Shown here: one piece after another, positions 1 to 8,379 of the stretch | Numbering within the stretch: the first letter of the stretch is position 1 | Layout: each line of letters opens with the position of its first letter | Assembly (NCBI RefSeq): GCF_900142165.1 | Contig: NZ_FQZY01000005.1 | Span: 103,717 to 167,716, forward strand | Direction of reading: 5' to 3' | DNA: 64,000 bases | Origin: Hespellia stercorisuis DSM 15480 | GTDB taxonomy: Bacteria > Bacillota > Clostridia > Lachnospirales > Lachnospiraceae | Translations under genes and position numbers: made by a program | The notes under the pieces: model-generated | Database searches by the model: none | What the model was told of the DNA's origin: nothing | The model's input: only the letters and a program-made list of their open reading frames with translations

Positions 1-1353
1 CTTATCTGCCAGTTCCTTGATTGTAAGTGTCTCTGGAAGAATGATCTGTTTGATTACTTCTTCCTTCTTCTCAGGTGCCTTCGGCTGCGGCTTCTGCACC
101 GTATTTGTATTGTTTGGCTTCTTGCCCTTGCGGCCTTTTCCACCGAAATCATTGTCTCTGTAATCTTTTTTCTTGTAGTCTTTTTCTTTGTCTTTCGTTT
201 TGTTGCGCTGTGGCTTCTGCTCGCCGATCACTGCTGCAACAGTACTTCTCTCGTCACGTTTTTCATCACGTCTTCCCCCTTGGCTGTTGCCCGGACGATT
301 TCCCTGATAATTATTGTTCGGACGATTCCCCTGGTAGTTGTTATTCGGGCGGTTTCCCTGATAGTTGCCACTCGGACGGCCTTCCTGATTTCCTCCCGGA
401 CGATTTCCCTGATAGTTGCTGTTCGGGCGGTTCCCCTGGTAGTTATTGTTTGGACGGTTTCCCTGATAATTGCTGCTTGGACGCCCCTCCTGATTTCCTC
501 CCGGACGATTTCCCTGGTAATTGTTGTTCGGGCGGTTTCCCTGGTAATTGCTGTTCGGGCGGTTCCCCTGATAATTATTGTTTGGACGGTTTCCCTGATA
601 GTTGCTGCTCGGACGGCCTTCCTGATTTTCTCCGGAACGATTTCCCTGATAGTTACTATTCGGACGATTCCCCTGATAGTTGCTGCTTGGACGGTTTCCC
701 TGATAATTACTTGAATGTCCTTCCTGATTTCCTCCGGAACGGTTTCCCTGGTAGTTATTATTCGGACGGTTTCCCTGATAGTTGCTGCTTGGGCGGTTCC
801 CCTGATAATTGCTTGAATGCCCTTCCTGGTTTCCTCCGGATGTCCGCTGTCCCTGGCCTGCCGGTCTCTGTCCCTGGCTGGCTGCCGGACGGTTCTGTCC
901 TTCTGCCGGGCGCTGTCCCTGCGCGGTTCCCGCTGTTCTTGTATTCTGTCCACCGGCTGACTGTCCTGCCGGTCTGTTATTCTGTACTCTGTTTCCGTTC
1001 TTTGAATTCTGCGGGCGGAAGACCTGCACGATATGCTTCTTTTTCGGCGCCTCGTCTGATTTTGTTCCCTCTGCATTCGTCGCTTCTGTTTTCGTCGCTT
1101 CTGTTTTCGGTGCTTCTGCCTTTGGTGCTTCTGCCTTCGGTGCCACGCTCTTTGGTGCCTCGGTTCTCGGTGCGTCCGCTGATTTTCTCACCGGTTTAGC
1201 GGAAACACTGCCTTTTACTCTCGCAACGTCTTCGTCTGTGATCGTACTCATGTGACTCTTCACTTCTATATTCTGTTTTGCCAGAATCGTAAGCAGTTCT
1301 TTATTATCCATCTTCAGTTCTTTCGCTAATTCATGTACTCTCATTTTTGTCAT
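1..1353 (-). CDS. infB: Translation initiation factor IF-2, N-terminal part (cut by window edge)
   Basis: IF-2 is the GTPase that places initiator tRNA on the 30S subunit. Only the first 451 codons are inside the window; the G domain lies beyond position 1. Residues 1-45 form the small N-terminal helical domain (starts [15 protein letters not shown]). A long Lys/Ala/Pro/Gln/Asn-rich disordered linker follows, and a second IF2_N motif ([13 protein letters not shown]) ends the visible part. The ATG at 1353 is chosen because AGGAGG lies 11 nt upstream; an ATG at 1344 would be too far from it. It is the last visible gene of rimP-nusA-ylxR-ylxQ-infB. The linker is unusual in carrying a long nonapeptide repeat tract, listed separately. 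Confidence 0.95.
   Translation of the reverse strand, partial: MTKMRVHELAKELKMDNKELLTILAKQNIEVKSHMSTITDEDVARVKGSVSAKPVRKSADAPRTEAPKSVAPKAEAPKAEAPKTEATKTEATNAEGTKSDEAPKKKHIVQVFRPQNSKNGNRVQNNRPAGQSAGGQNTRTAGTAQGQRPAEGQNRPAASQGQRPAGQGQRTSGGNQEGHSSNYQGNRPSSNYQGNRPNNNYQGNRSGGNQEGHSSNYQGNRPSSNYQGNRPNSNYQGNRSGENQEGRPSSNYQGNRPNNNYQGNRPNSNYQGNRPNNNYQGNRPGGNQEGRPSSNYQGNRPNNNYQGNRPNSNYQGNRPGGNQEGRPSGNYQGNRPNNNYQGNRPNNNYQGNRPGNSQGGRRDEKRDERSTVAAVIGEQKPQRNKTKDKEKDYKKKDYRDNDFGGKGRKGKKPNNTNTVQKPQPKAPEKKEEVIKQIILPETLTIKELADK
288..838 (-). repeat. Tandem nonapeptide repeat tract inside infB
   Basis: About 16 copies of a 27-bp unit encode [13 protein letters not shown] nonapeptides (roughly residues 172-356). 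They are grouped into about five higher-order blocks, each introduced by [10 protein letters not shown] or a variant. Copies differ at third-base positions and in the last two residues (PNN, PNS, PSS, PGG). The tract is Gly/Asn/Arg/Tyr-rich and almost certainly disordered. Such DNA is prone to copy-number change. The open frames on the opposite strand here are repeat artefacts. Confidence 0.93.
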
Positions 1354-1386
1354 ACTTAACACAACCTCCTGTTCCCATGCAATCTT

Positions 1387-1713
1387 CTAATCTGCCAGGG
1401 ATTCCCTTTCTGTCTCCAAATGCTTCCTGATTCCTTTTGCAAATCCTTCATCCAGGACCGCAAGTGTCGCCCGGAATTCTTTTCCCATCGCATGCCCCAA
1501 AGTATCTTTATCACTGTAAAAATATATTGGAACCTTATAGAAATCACACATGTTATTAAATTTCTTCTTTGTATTATCTGATGCGTCATCCGCAACGATC
1601 ACAAGCACCGCTCTGCCGGTCTTTACTTCCTTCTCGGTCGCAAATTCCCCACTGACGGTCTTGCCTGCCTTCGTCGCCAGACTGATCATCGAAAGTGCCT
1701 TACTCTGCCTCAA
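1387..1713 (-). CDS. ylxQ: L7Ae-family ribosomal/RNA-binding protein YlxQ
   Basis: A 108-residue protein of the L7Ae/L30e fold, which binds kink-turn RNA. The family signature KALSMISLATKAGKTVSGEFATE near the start and the VLVIVADDASDNTKKKF segment are clear. I place the start at TTG 1713, preceded by AAGGAG with 10 nt spacing, so it overlaps the end of ylxR by 14 nt, consistent with translational coupling. The frame stays open upstream into ylxR, but that extension reads as antisense-like nonsense and is excluded. It sits between ylxR and infB as in other Firmicutes nusA operons. The exact cellular RNA target is not established from the sequence. Confidence 0.9.
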   Translation of the reverse strand: MRQSKALSMISLATKAGKTVSGEFATEKEVKTGRAVLVIVADDASDNTKKKFNNMCDFYKVPIYFYSDKDTLGHAMGKEFRATLAVLDEGFAKGIRKHLETERESLAD

Positions 1714-1978
1714 ATTTTCCCATCTCCTTCTGCAGCGTCTCGTAAACTTCGGAGGGAATTGCCTGCTTGAAAGAGCGTTCCAGCCCTTTCTGCCGAATTG
1801 CTTTTTCCAGACATTCTTTTGAAAAACAAAGATAAGCTCCCCGGCCGTTCTTCTTTCCGGTCGTATCCAATACAAACTCATCATCGGATGTCTTCAGCAC
1901 ACGCATCATCGTATTTTTACTTTTCATCTCACCGCATCCCACGCATCTTCGCATTGGGATCTTCTTATTACTGCTCAA
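1700..1978 (-). CDS. ylxR: YlxR family RNA-binding protein
   Basis: A 92-residue basic protein of the YlxR (DUF448) family, usually encoded between nusA and ylxQ and thought to bind RNA or act as a nucleoid-associated regulator. Visible family features are the N-terminal PMRRCVGCGEMK motif and the central GRGAYLCFSKECLEKA segment. The start is TTG at 1978 with GAGGTGA about 9 nt upstream; the next in-frame ATG would remove residues before PMRRC. The stop overlaps the start of ylxQ. Confidence 0.92.
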   Translation of the reverse strand: MSSNKKIPMRRCVGCGEMKSKNTMMRVLKTSDDEFVLDTTGKKNGRGAYLCFSKECLEKAIRQKGLERSFKQAIPSEVYETLQKEMGKFEAE

Positions 1979-2010
1979 ACTCTATCACCTCATATCAGAG
2001 TAGATATTCT

Positions 2011-3189
2011 CTATTCTTCCACATCCATCTCTACATCGTCCAGCATCTCTTCTGTACCCGGCTCTGCATCATCCAGTGTCTCTTCCACATCCACATCGTA
2101 CTCGTCTTCCATCATCGCCATCTGCTCAAGATAGTCCTCTGGAAGTTCCCCGGACTCTACCGCCTGCGTCTCGCTCTTAATGTCAATCTTGTATCCAGTC
2201 AGCCTTGCCGCCAGTCTCGCATTCTGACCTTCCTTACCGATGGCCAGTGACAGCTGGTAATCCGGTACGATGACGCTCGCCATCTTCTCATCCGGATCGG
2301 CCGCAACGGAGATGACCTTTGCCGGACTCAGTGCATTTTCAATCAGAAGGGCCGGATTGTCGCTCCAGTTGATGATGTCGATCTTCTCACCGCGCAGCTC
2401 ATTGACAATGGCATTGACTCTGGCACCGTTCATGCCGACACACGCCCCCACCGGATCCACATTCTCGTCGTTGGACCATACAGCAATCTTGGTACGGGAA
2501 CCTGCCTCTCTGGAAATGCTCTTGATCTCCACCGTTCCGTCCTTCACCTCGGCAACTTCCGATTCAAAGAGACGCTTTACAAGTTCCGGATGTGTACGGG
2601 AAACCAGGATCTTCGGTCCCTTCGGTGTATTCTTGACTTCCACAACATACAGCTTGATACGCTCAGTCGGCTGGAAGGTCTCCCCCTTCACCTGCTCGTT
2701 CTCTGTGAGCATGGCGTCCGCCTTACCGAGGTTGATGCTGATATTTTTGCCAACATAGCGCTGCACGATACCGGTAACAATATCTTTCTCTTTTTCAAAA
2801 TACTGATCGTACACCACTTTTCTTTCTTCCTCACGGATCTTCTGGAGAATCAGGTTCTTGGCGTTCTGGGTTGCGATACGGCCAAAGGATTTTGATTCCA
2901 CCGGAATCTGTGCCACGTCGCCGATTTTCAATCTGGAGTCCAGTTCCTGTGCATCTTCCTCGCTGATTTCAATCGCAGGATCAAACACTTCCTCCACAAC
3001 CTCTTTTTCCGCAATCACTGAATAATCACAGGTCTCTCTGTCCATGATGACTTTGATGTTATCGGATGTTCCGAAGTGGTTCTTGCAGGCGTTGATCAAT
3101 GAATTCTCGATCGCATCCATCATGGTGTCCTTGCTGATATTCTTTTCCTCTTCCAGAATATTCAATGCTTCTAATAACTCTGTGTTCAT
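2011..3189 (-). CDS. nusA: Transcription termination/antitermination factor NusA
   Basis: NusA binds RNA polymerase and nascent RNA and tunes pausing, termination and antitermination. The 392-residue protein shows the N-terminal polymerase-binding domain (about 1-130), the S1 domain (about 135-200), KH1 with VGACVGMNGARVNAIVNEL and KH2 with LAIGKEGQNARLAARLTG. An acidic Asp/Glu-rich tail (about 350-392) ends it; the enterobacterial C-terminal acidic repeats are absent, as is usual in Firmicutes. ATG 3189 has AGGAGGAG just upstream. It lies 15 nt after rimP in the same operon. Confidence 0.97.
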   Translation of the reverse strand: MNTELLEALNILEEEKNISKDTMMDAIENSLINACKNHFGTSDNIKVIMDRETCDYSVIAEKEVVEEVFDPAIEISEEDAQELDSRLKIGDVAQIPVESKSFGRIATQNAKNLILQKIREEERKVVYDQYFEKEKDIVTGIVQRYVGKNISINLGKADAMLTENEQVKGETFQPTERIKLYVVEVKNTPKGPKILVSRTHPELVKRLFESEVAEVKDGTVEIKSISREAGSRTKIAVWSNDENVDPVGACVGMNGARVNAIVNELRGEKIDIINWSDNPALLIENALSPAKVISVAADPDEKMASVIVPDYQLSLAIGKEGQNARLAARLTGYKIDIKSETQAVESGELPEDYLEQMAMMEDEYDVDVEETLDDAEPGTEEMLDDVEMDVEE

Positions 3190-3204
3190 TTTTCTTTTCT
3201 CCTC

Positions 3205-3672
3205 CTAAAAATCAAAACTTAATCGAATCAACGCTATATCGGCTTTTTCAAAAATCTGTGTCGTTTCATCTTCGTATTCAATCGTTACTGTATCTTTATC
3301 ATAATCCTTCAGGATCCCAATAAACTCTTTTTGTTTGTCGATGGCGCGGTATGTCCTGAGTTCTACCTCTTCTCCCACACTTCTCGCAAAGTCTTTTTCT
3401 TTTTTTAACGGCCTTCCAAGTCCCGGTGAGCTCACCTCGAAGATATAAGCATCCTCAATGTAGTCTTCTCTGTCCAGCACCTCCGAAAAGGCGCGGCTGA
3501 CCAGCTCACAATCGTTGACTGCAATCCCGCCCGGCTTGTCGATGTAGGCGCGCAGATACCATGTGCCGCCTTCCTTCACGTACTCTACGTCCACCAATTC
3601 GAAACCATTCTCCTCCACAATTGGTGTTAATAGTTCTTCTGTCCTCTGTTCATAGCTTTCCTTCTTAGACAA
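3205..3672 (-). CDS. rimP: Ribosome maturation factor RimP
   Basis: RimP assists assembly of the 30S subunit. The 155-residue length and the sequences FELVDVEYVKEG and EVSSPGLGRPLKKEKDF match the family's N-terminal domain; the C-terminal SH3-like part carries the KDYDKDTVTIEYEDE stretch. The start is TTG at 3672 with GGAGG about 10 nt upstream. It is the first gene of the rimP-nusA-ylxR-ylxQ-infB operon. A promoter and a leader hairpin precede it. Confidence 0.95.
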   Translation of the reverse strand: MSKKESYEQRTEELLTPIVEENGFELVDVEYVKEGGTWYLRAYIDKPGGIAVNDCELVSRAFSEVLDREDYIEDAYIFEVSSPGLGRPLKKEKDFARSVGEEVELRTYRAIDKQKEFIGILKDYDKDTVTIEYEDETTQIFEKADIALIRLSFDF

Positions 3673-3700
3673 TCTCTATTCATCCTCCATTCCAACAAAG

Positions 3701-3726
3701 AAGAGTGGACTCATTTGTCCACTCTT
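3701..3726 (-). promoter_or_regulatory. Leader hairpin before rimP
   Basis: A perfect 10-bp inverted repeat (AAGAGTGGAC / GTCCACTCTT, 6-nt loop) lies in the predicted 5' leader of the rimP operon, just upstream of the GGAGG. On the minus strand it is followed only by CTTTG, a poor T-tract, so it is more likely a leader structure or weak attenuator than a full terminator. Confidence 0.6.
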
Positions 3727-3754
3727 CCGCCGATTTCCTATATAACTCTAGATT

Positions 3755-3783
3755 ATAATAGCACACAATCCCCTTGAATGCAA
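3755..3783 (-). promoter_or_regulatory. Predicted sigma-A promoter of the rimP-nusA operon
   Basis: On the minus strand, TTGCAT (3783-3778) is followed by a 17-nt spacer and TATTAT (3760-3755), with an extended -10 TG (TGC before the hexamer). The -35 lies inside a small hairpin, CCCCTTG/CAAGGGG (3770-3787), after the end of the upstream topoisomerase gene. An alternative -10, TATAAT, overlaps it at 3757-3752. Confidence 0.55.
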
Positions 3784-3816
3784 GGGGAAGTGTCAAACGA
3801 ATTTGGTACAGAGGCT

Positions 3817-6060
3817 CTATCCGCGGTTCTTCACACCCTTTGTATCACGACTGCTCAGCTTCAGGCGGTTCAAAGTCACTTCTTTTTTCTGGTACTCCAC
3901 CTTCATCTCTGTCCCCTCTTCAAACAGATACACCTGTTCCAGGACATCGCCTCTTCCCAGCTTGATTCCACGGACACCCACGGCACCCTTTTTCTTCTCC
4001 GGCACATCTGCCGCCGTAAACCGCAGAAAGAAACCATTCTTTGTCTGCAGCACCACATGGTGGTTGTCTGTCACCACATGGATGTCCAGCAGTTCGTCAT
4101 CCTCCTGAAGCTTCGTCGCCGCAATGCTGCGCTTCACCACCTGAAATTCTGACCCATCCACCTTTTTGATCATTCCCTTTTTCGTCGAGAACAACAGTTT
4201 TCCATAACGAGTCTGTTCCGAATCACAGATAAAAATGATCTGCTCTTCGCTGCTGCTGAAATTGCTGATATTGTCAATCGGTGTGCCCTTGTCCCGGAAC
4301 TTCCCGTAAGGAATATCCAGCACCTTCACCTGATGCATCTGGCCCTTGTCTGTAAACAGACAGATCCGCCCTGTATTCATACAGGGAACCACGTACTTGT
4401 TCTCCGCATCCGCCGCCTCTTTATTTCTCTCGTACACTGCCACATCCACGGTCTTGGAATATCCGAAGCGGTCCATCAGGAATATTACCTCCTGCTCCTC
4501 GATCTTCTTCTCCTCGAAGACAGCCTCCTCTGCATTCTCAATGACCGTACGGCGTTTTCTGCCGTATTCCTTTTTGCAGCCATCCAGTTCTTCCATGATC
4601 ACTTCCGCCATGGAATCATAATTGTTGAGAATATCCTCATACTTTGCAATATTGGCAACAGTCTCCGCGTGCTCCTTCTGCAGTGCCTCAATCTCCAGAC
4701 CGATCAGCCGGTAAAGACGCATCTCCAGGATCGCAGTCGCCTGCCGCTCGGTAAAACGCAGCATGGCAGCCATCTTTTTGGAAATGCTGCTTTTAAATGT
4801 AATGTTCTCTGTCTGGCCGCTGATCAGACACGCTCTCGCATCCTTCACACTCTTACTTCCGCGAAGGATCTCTATGATCAGGTCGATGACGTCACAAGCC
4901 TTGATCAGTCCTTCCTGAATCTCCTTCTTATCCAGTTCCTTTGCAAGAAGTGTCTTATACTTTCTTGTGGCAAGCTCAAACTGGAAGTCCACATGGTGCT
5001 CAATAATGGATTTCAGCCCCATGGTCTCCGGCTTTCCGTTCGCAACCGCCAGCATGTTCACCCCGAAGGTATCCTCCAGACGTGTCTTCTTGTACAGCAT
5101 GTTCTTCAGATTCTCCACATCCGCACCGCGCTTTAGCTCCAGCACGATCCGGATACCTTCCTTAGAAGACTGGTTGGAGATATCTACAATGTCCCCAGTC
5201 TTTTTCGTCTCAACCAGATTGCAGACATCATTCAGGAATTTTCCGATTCCCGCACCGATCATAGTATATGGAATCTCGGAGATCACGAGCTGCTTCTTGC
5301 CGCCCTTCAGTTCCTCCACATTCACCTTGCCGCGGACCTTGATCTTCCCCTGACCGGTCTCATAGATACTGTACAGGTCATCCTTGTTGACCACGATTCC
5401 ACCAGTCGGAAAATCCGGTCCCTTTACATAATGTAATAACTGCTTCGTGGTAATCTCGTTGTTCTTCATGTACGCCTTGACGGCATCCACGACCTCTCCC
5501 AGATTATGTGTCGGGATGCTGGTCGCCATTCCCACCGCAATCCCCTCCGCACCGTTGATCAGCAGGTTGGGTATTTTGACAGGGAGCACCTCCGGCTCCT
5601 TCTCCGTCTCATCAAAATTGGGAACAAAGTCAATCACATCTTTATCCAGATCAGACAAGTATACTTCCTGTGTCAGCTTGGACAATCTGGCCTCTGTATA
5701 ACGCATGGCCGCCGCTCCATCCCCCTCGATGGAGCCAAAATTACCGTGGCCGTCGACCAGGATCATCCCTTTTTTAAAGTCCTGCGCCATCACCACAAGG
5801 GCATCATAGATAGAACTGTCGCCATGTGGATGATATTTACCCATGGTATCTCCCACGATACGGGCACATTTTCTATATGGTCTGTCATACCGGATCCCCA
5901 GCTCATGCATGTCGTACAGCGTTCTTCTCTGTACCGGCTTCAAGCCGTCACGCACATCCGGAAGGGCACGCGCCACAATGACGCTCATGGCGTAATCAAT
6001 GTACGATTTTTTCATAACATCCGAGTATTCGGTTCTGATAATCTGTGAATCACTGCTCAT
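3817..6060 (-). CDS. parC: Type IIA topoisomerase subunit A (ParC/GyrA family)
   Basis: This is the DNA cleavage/religation subunit of a gyrase-type enzyme (747 residues). The catalytic tyrosine is Tyr121 ([10 protein letters not shown]). The quinolone-determining stretch [12 protein letters not shown] keeps Ser82 and Asp86, the residues matching E. coli GyrA Ser83 and Asp87, so no classic resistance change is seen. In the C-terminal domain, the place expected for the GyrA box (QRRGGKG) reads [11 protein letters not shown]. Loss of that box favours topoisomerase IV-like decatenation over supercoiling; this is inference. It follows the subunit B gene, with a structured repeat element between them. 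An additional gyrA elsewhere in the genome is expected but not visible. Confidence 0.88.
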   Translation of the reverse strand: MSSDSQIIRTEYSDVMKKSYIDYAMSVIVARALPDVRDGLKPVQRRTLYDMHELGIRYDRPYRKCARIVGDTMGKYHPHGDSSIYDALVVMAQDFKKGMILVDGHGNFGSIEGDGAAAMRYTEARLSKLTQEVYLSDLDKDVIDFVPNFDETEKEPEVLPVKIPNLLINGAEGIAVGMATSIPTHNLGEVVDAVKAYMKNNEITTKQLLHYVKGPDFPTGGIVVNKDDLYSIYETGQGKIKVRGKVNVEELKGGKKQLVISEIPYTMIGAGIGKFLNDVCNLVETKKTGDIVDISNQSSKEGIRIVLELKRGADVENLKNMLYKKTRLEDTFGVNMLAVANGKPETMGLKSIIEHHVDFQFELATRKYKTLLAKELDKKEIQEGLIKACDVIDLIIEILRGSKSVKDARACLISGQTENITFKSSISKKMAAMLRFTERQATAILEMRLYRLIGLEIEALQKEHAETVANIAKYEDILNNYDSMAEVIMEELDGCKKEYGRKRRTVIENAEEAVFEEKKIEEQEVIFLMDRFGYSKTVDVAVYERNKEAADAENKYVVPCMNTGRICLFTDKGQMHQVKVLDIPYGKFRDKGTPIDNISNFSSSEEQIIFICDSEQTRYGKLLFSTKKGMIKKVDGSEFQVVKRSIAATKLQEDDELLDIHVVTDNHHVVLQTKNGFFLRFTAADVPEKKKGAVGVRGIKLGRGDVLEQVYLFEEGTEMKVEYQKKEVTLNRLKLSSRDTKGVKNRG

Positions 6061-6153
6061 TTTGCTTCTCTCCTATATGTATTTGGTTTTGAATATATCG
6101 TCGTTCGCCAAATGCAAGTGCTTGGCTCACTAACGCTCATTTTATCATGTTGT

Positions 6154-6296
6154 CCGCAGTGGCGTTCGATTCCGCTCCGCTTCATCTCACTCGCGGGCTT
6201 TCGCCCTATCAGCAGGTAGCGACAAGTATTTACTTATGTGCAAGCACAACGTAAACACTTGTCACTACCTGCTGGCACTGCTCTTTGCTGTCGCGT
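6154..6296 (-). repeat. Structured interspersed element, copy A1
   Basis: The element fills the gap between the topoisomerase B stop (6300) and the subunit A start. A 24-nt arm pair (6210-6233 with 6251-6274) forms a long stem; two non-Watson-Crick positions are U-G and G-U on the minus strand but C-A and A-C on the plus strand. On the minus strand the tip reads GTG-CTTG-CAC and a side hairpin reads GGGC-GAAA-GCCC (6206-6195). An outer pair, 6281-6274 with 6163-6156, is 7 of 8 paired. Copies A2 and A3 share the same order and orientation. Confidence 0.85.
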
Positions 6297-6299
6297 ATG

Positions 6300-8222
6300 T
6301 TATATATCCAGCTCCGCCTCTGTCGCATTCTCGTAGATGAATGCTTTTCTCGGCGGTACCTCCGAACCCATCAGCATCTCTGTCACCGAGGACGCCATGC
6401 GGGCATCCTCGATCTCCACCAGCTTCAGCATCCGGGTCTCCGGATCCAGAGTGGTCTCCCAAAGCTGCTGGGCATCCATCTCACCGAGACCTTTGTAGCG
6501 CTGCAATGTGAAGCCGCCGTCGTGGGTCTTTCGGTATTTCTCCAGAGCCTTGTCATCATACAGGTACTCTTCCTCGCCCTTTTTCGGCATCACCTTGTAG
6601 AGCGGCGGCATGGCGATATAGACATGTCCCTCGTAGATCAGCTCCGGCATGAACCGATAGAACAGCGTCAAAAGCAATGTGGAAATATGCGCGCCGTCCA
6701 CATCGGCATCGGCCATGATGATGATCTTGTCATAACGCAGCTTACTGATATCAAAGTCGTTGCCATATCCTTCCGAAAACCCACAGTTGAAGGCATTGAT
6801 CATGGTCTTAATCTCCGCGTTGGCGAGCACCTTATCGATGCTCGCTTTCTCCACATTGAGGATTTTTCCGCGGATTGGCAGAATTGCCTGGAACATCCGG
6901 TTTCGGGCTGTCTTTGCCGAACCTCCGGCGGAATCTCCCTCCACGATGAAGATCTCACACTTGCTGGCGTCCCTGCTCTCGCAATTGGCAAGCTTTCCAT
7001 TGCTGTCGAAGGAATACTTCTGCTTCGTCAGCAGATTTGTCTTCGCCTTCTCCTCGGTCTTGCGGATCTTCGCAGCCTTTTCCGCGCAGCTCAGCACCTT
7101 TTTCAGATTTTCCAGATTGCGGTCAAAATAGAGTACAATCTCATCGCCTGTCACCTTGCCCGTAGCCTTGGATGCATCCGGGTTATCCAGCTTCGTCTTC
7201 GTCTGCCCCTCAAATCTTGGGTCCGGATGCTTGATGGAGACGATGGCCGTCATCCCGTTTCGGATATCTGCCCCTGTAAAGTTGGCGTCCTTATCCTTGA
7301 GAACCCCCAGCTCTCTGGCATACTGATTCATGACCGTAGTAAATGTGGTCTTGAATCCTGTCAGATGGGTTCCGCCCTCCGCATTGTAGATATTGTTGCA
7401 GAAACCAAGTACATTTTCATGGAACTCGTTGACATACTGGAATGCGATTTCCACCTCGATCCCCTCCGCGGTTCCTTTGAAATAAACAGGCTCATGAACG
7501 ATTTCCTTCTTATTATTCAGTTCCTTGATAAAACCGAGGATTCCGTCCGGCTCATGAAAAACGATGTGTTCCTGCTCATCCTGACGCTTGTCGTCAAAAA
7601 TAATCGTCAGCTCCGGATTCAAATAGGTGGTCTCATGAAGACGGCTCTTCACTTCATCAGAACGGAACTTTGTCTTCTCAAAAATGGTGTCATCCGGCAG
7701 AAAATTTACAATCGTACCGGTCTTTCTCGTCTTGCCGATGACCGGCAAAAGCCCGTCCTCCAGTTCGATCACCGGGATTCCTCTCTCATAGCGGTCATGA
7801 TGGATCTCACCGCCCAGCATGACCTTCACATCCATATAGGCGGACAGAGCGTTGACCACCGAAGAACCCACTCCATGGAGTCCGCCGCTGGTCTTGTAGG
7901 AAGAATCGTCAAATTTTCCACCCGCATGCAGTGTGGTATAGACCACACGCTCCGCAGACACTCCGGTGGCATGCAGATCCACCGGCACTCCACGGCCGTT
8001 ATCCTCCACTGTCGCTGAACCGTCTGCCTCCAGTGTCACATGAATCTCACTGCAGAAGCCCGCAAGGTGTTCATCCACCGCATTGTCCACGATCTCATAG
8101 ATCAGATGATTCAGTCCCTTCGTGGACACACTTCCGATATACATCCCCGGTCTTTTCCGGACCGCCTCCAGTCCTTCCAGTATTGAAATACTTCCCGCAT
8201 CATACGTAGTTTTTTTTGCCAT
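6300..8222 (-). CDS. parE: Type IIA topoisomerase subunit B (ParE/GyrB family)
   Basis: This is the ATPase subunit (640 residues) partnering the downstream subunit A. The GHKL ATPase region shows EIVDNAVDE (Glu43 catalytic), DNGRGVPV and GGLHGVGSSVVNAL. The TOPRIM domain shows IVEGDSAGGSAK and MADADVDGAH, followed by QRYKGLGEMD and PPRKAFI near the end. The length is that of the short B subunits, without the enterobacterial insert. The start ATG 8222 follows a good TTGAAA/TATTAT promoter. Gyrase B and ParE are hard to separate by eye, so the ParE name rests mainly on the degenerate GyrA box of its partner. Confidence 0.88.
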   Translation of the reverse strand: MAKKTTYDAGSISILEGLEAVRKRPGMYIGSVSTKGLNHLIYEIVDNAVDEHLAGFCSEIHVTLEADGSATVEDNGRGVPVDLHATGVSAERVVYTTLHAGGKFDDSSYKTSGGLHGVGSSVVNALSAYMDVKVMLGGEIHHDRYERGIPVIELEDGLLPVIGKTRKTGTIVNFLPDDTIFEKTKFRSDEVKSRLHETTYLNPELTIIFDDKRQDEQEHIVFHEPDGILGFIKELNNKKEIVHEPVYFKGTAEGIEVEIAFQYVNEFHENVLGFCNNIYNAEGGTHLTGFKTTFTTVMNQYARELGVLKDKDANFTGADIRNGMTAIVSIKHPDPRFEGQTKTKLDNPDASKATGKVTGDEIVLYFDRNLENLKKVLSCAEKAAKIRKTEEKAKTNLLTKQKYSFDSNGKLANCESRDASKCEIFIVEGDSAGGSAKTARNRMFQAILPIRGKILNVEKASIDKVLANAEIKTMINAFNCGFSEGYGNDFDISKLRYDKIIIMADADVDGAHISTLLLTLFYRFMPELIYEGHVYIAMPPLYKVMPKKGEEEYLYDDKALEKYRKTHDGGFTLQRYKGLGEMDAQQLWETTLDPETRMLKLVEIEDARMASSVTEMLMGSEVPPRKAFIYENATEAELDI

Positions 8223-8342
8223 TTTCCCAATTCCCTTCCGTCTGCCTCATTGGTACACGCTCTTTTCCCACAGAAAAGCGGGCACTCCCAGTCCACTTCG
8301 CCGCCTCTTTGCAAACGCCCGGCAGATTTTCTCGTAAAACCT

Positions 8343-8371
8343 ATAATATCACACAATCCCGGGCTTTTCAA
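8343..8371 (-). promoter_or_regulatory. Predicted sigma-A promoter of the topoisomerase pair
   Basis: TTGAAA (8371-8366), 17-nt spacer, TATTAT (8348-8343), with an extended -10 TG (TGA before the hexamer). The spacer contains GGGATTGTGTG, the same string found in the rimP promoter spacer. The promoter begins just after the spoIIP stop codon. Confidence 0.65.
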
Positions 8372-8379
8372 ATTTCTTT

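Noticed and set aside
75..1255. Several long open frames on both strands, Pro/Ser/Asp- or Arg/Thr-rich, between 75 and 1255
   Set aside because: They are out-of-frame readings of the infB repeat tract; repeats keep all frames open. Only the infB frame has a conserved start and domain.
3770..3787. Terminator for the topoisomerase A gene
   Set aside because: The CCCCTTG/CAAGGGG stem is followed by ATTGTG, not a T-run, and overlaps the rimP promoter -35.
6154..6296. CRISPR array or insertion-sequence end for the A and B repeats
   Set aside because: Copies are dispersed tens of kilobases apart, with no spacers, no transposase gene and no visible target duplication.
6285..8018. A 577-codon open frame on the plus strand
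   Set aside because: It lies fully antisense to the topoisomerase B gene, has no ribosome binding site or family motif, and reflects codon bias of the real gene.
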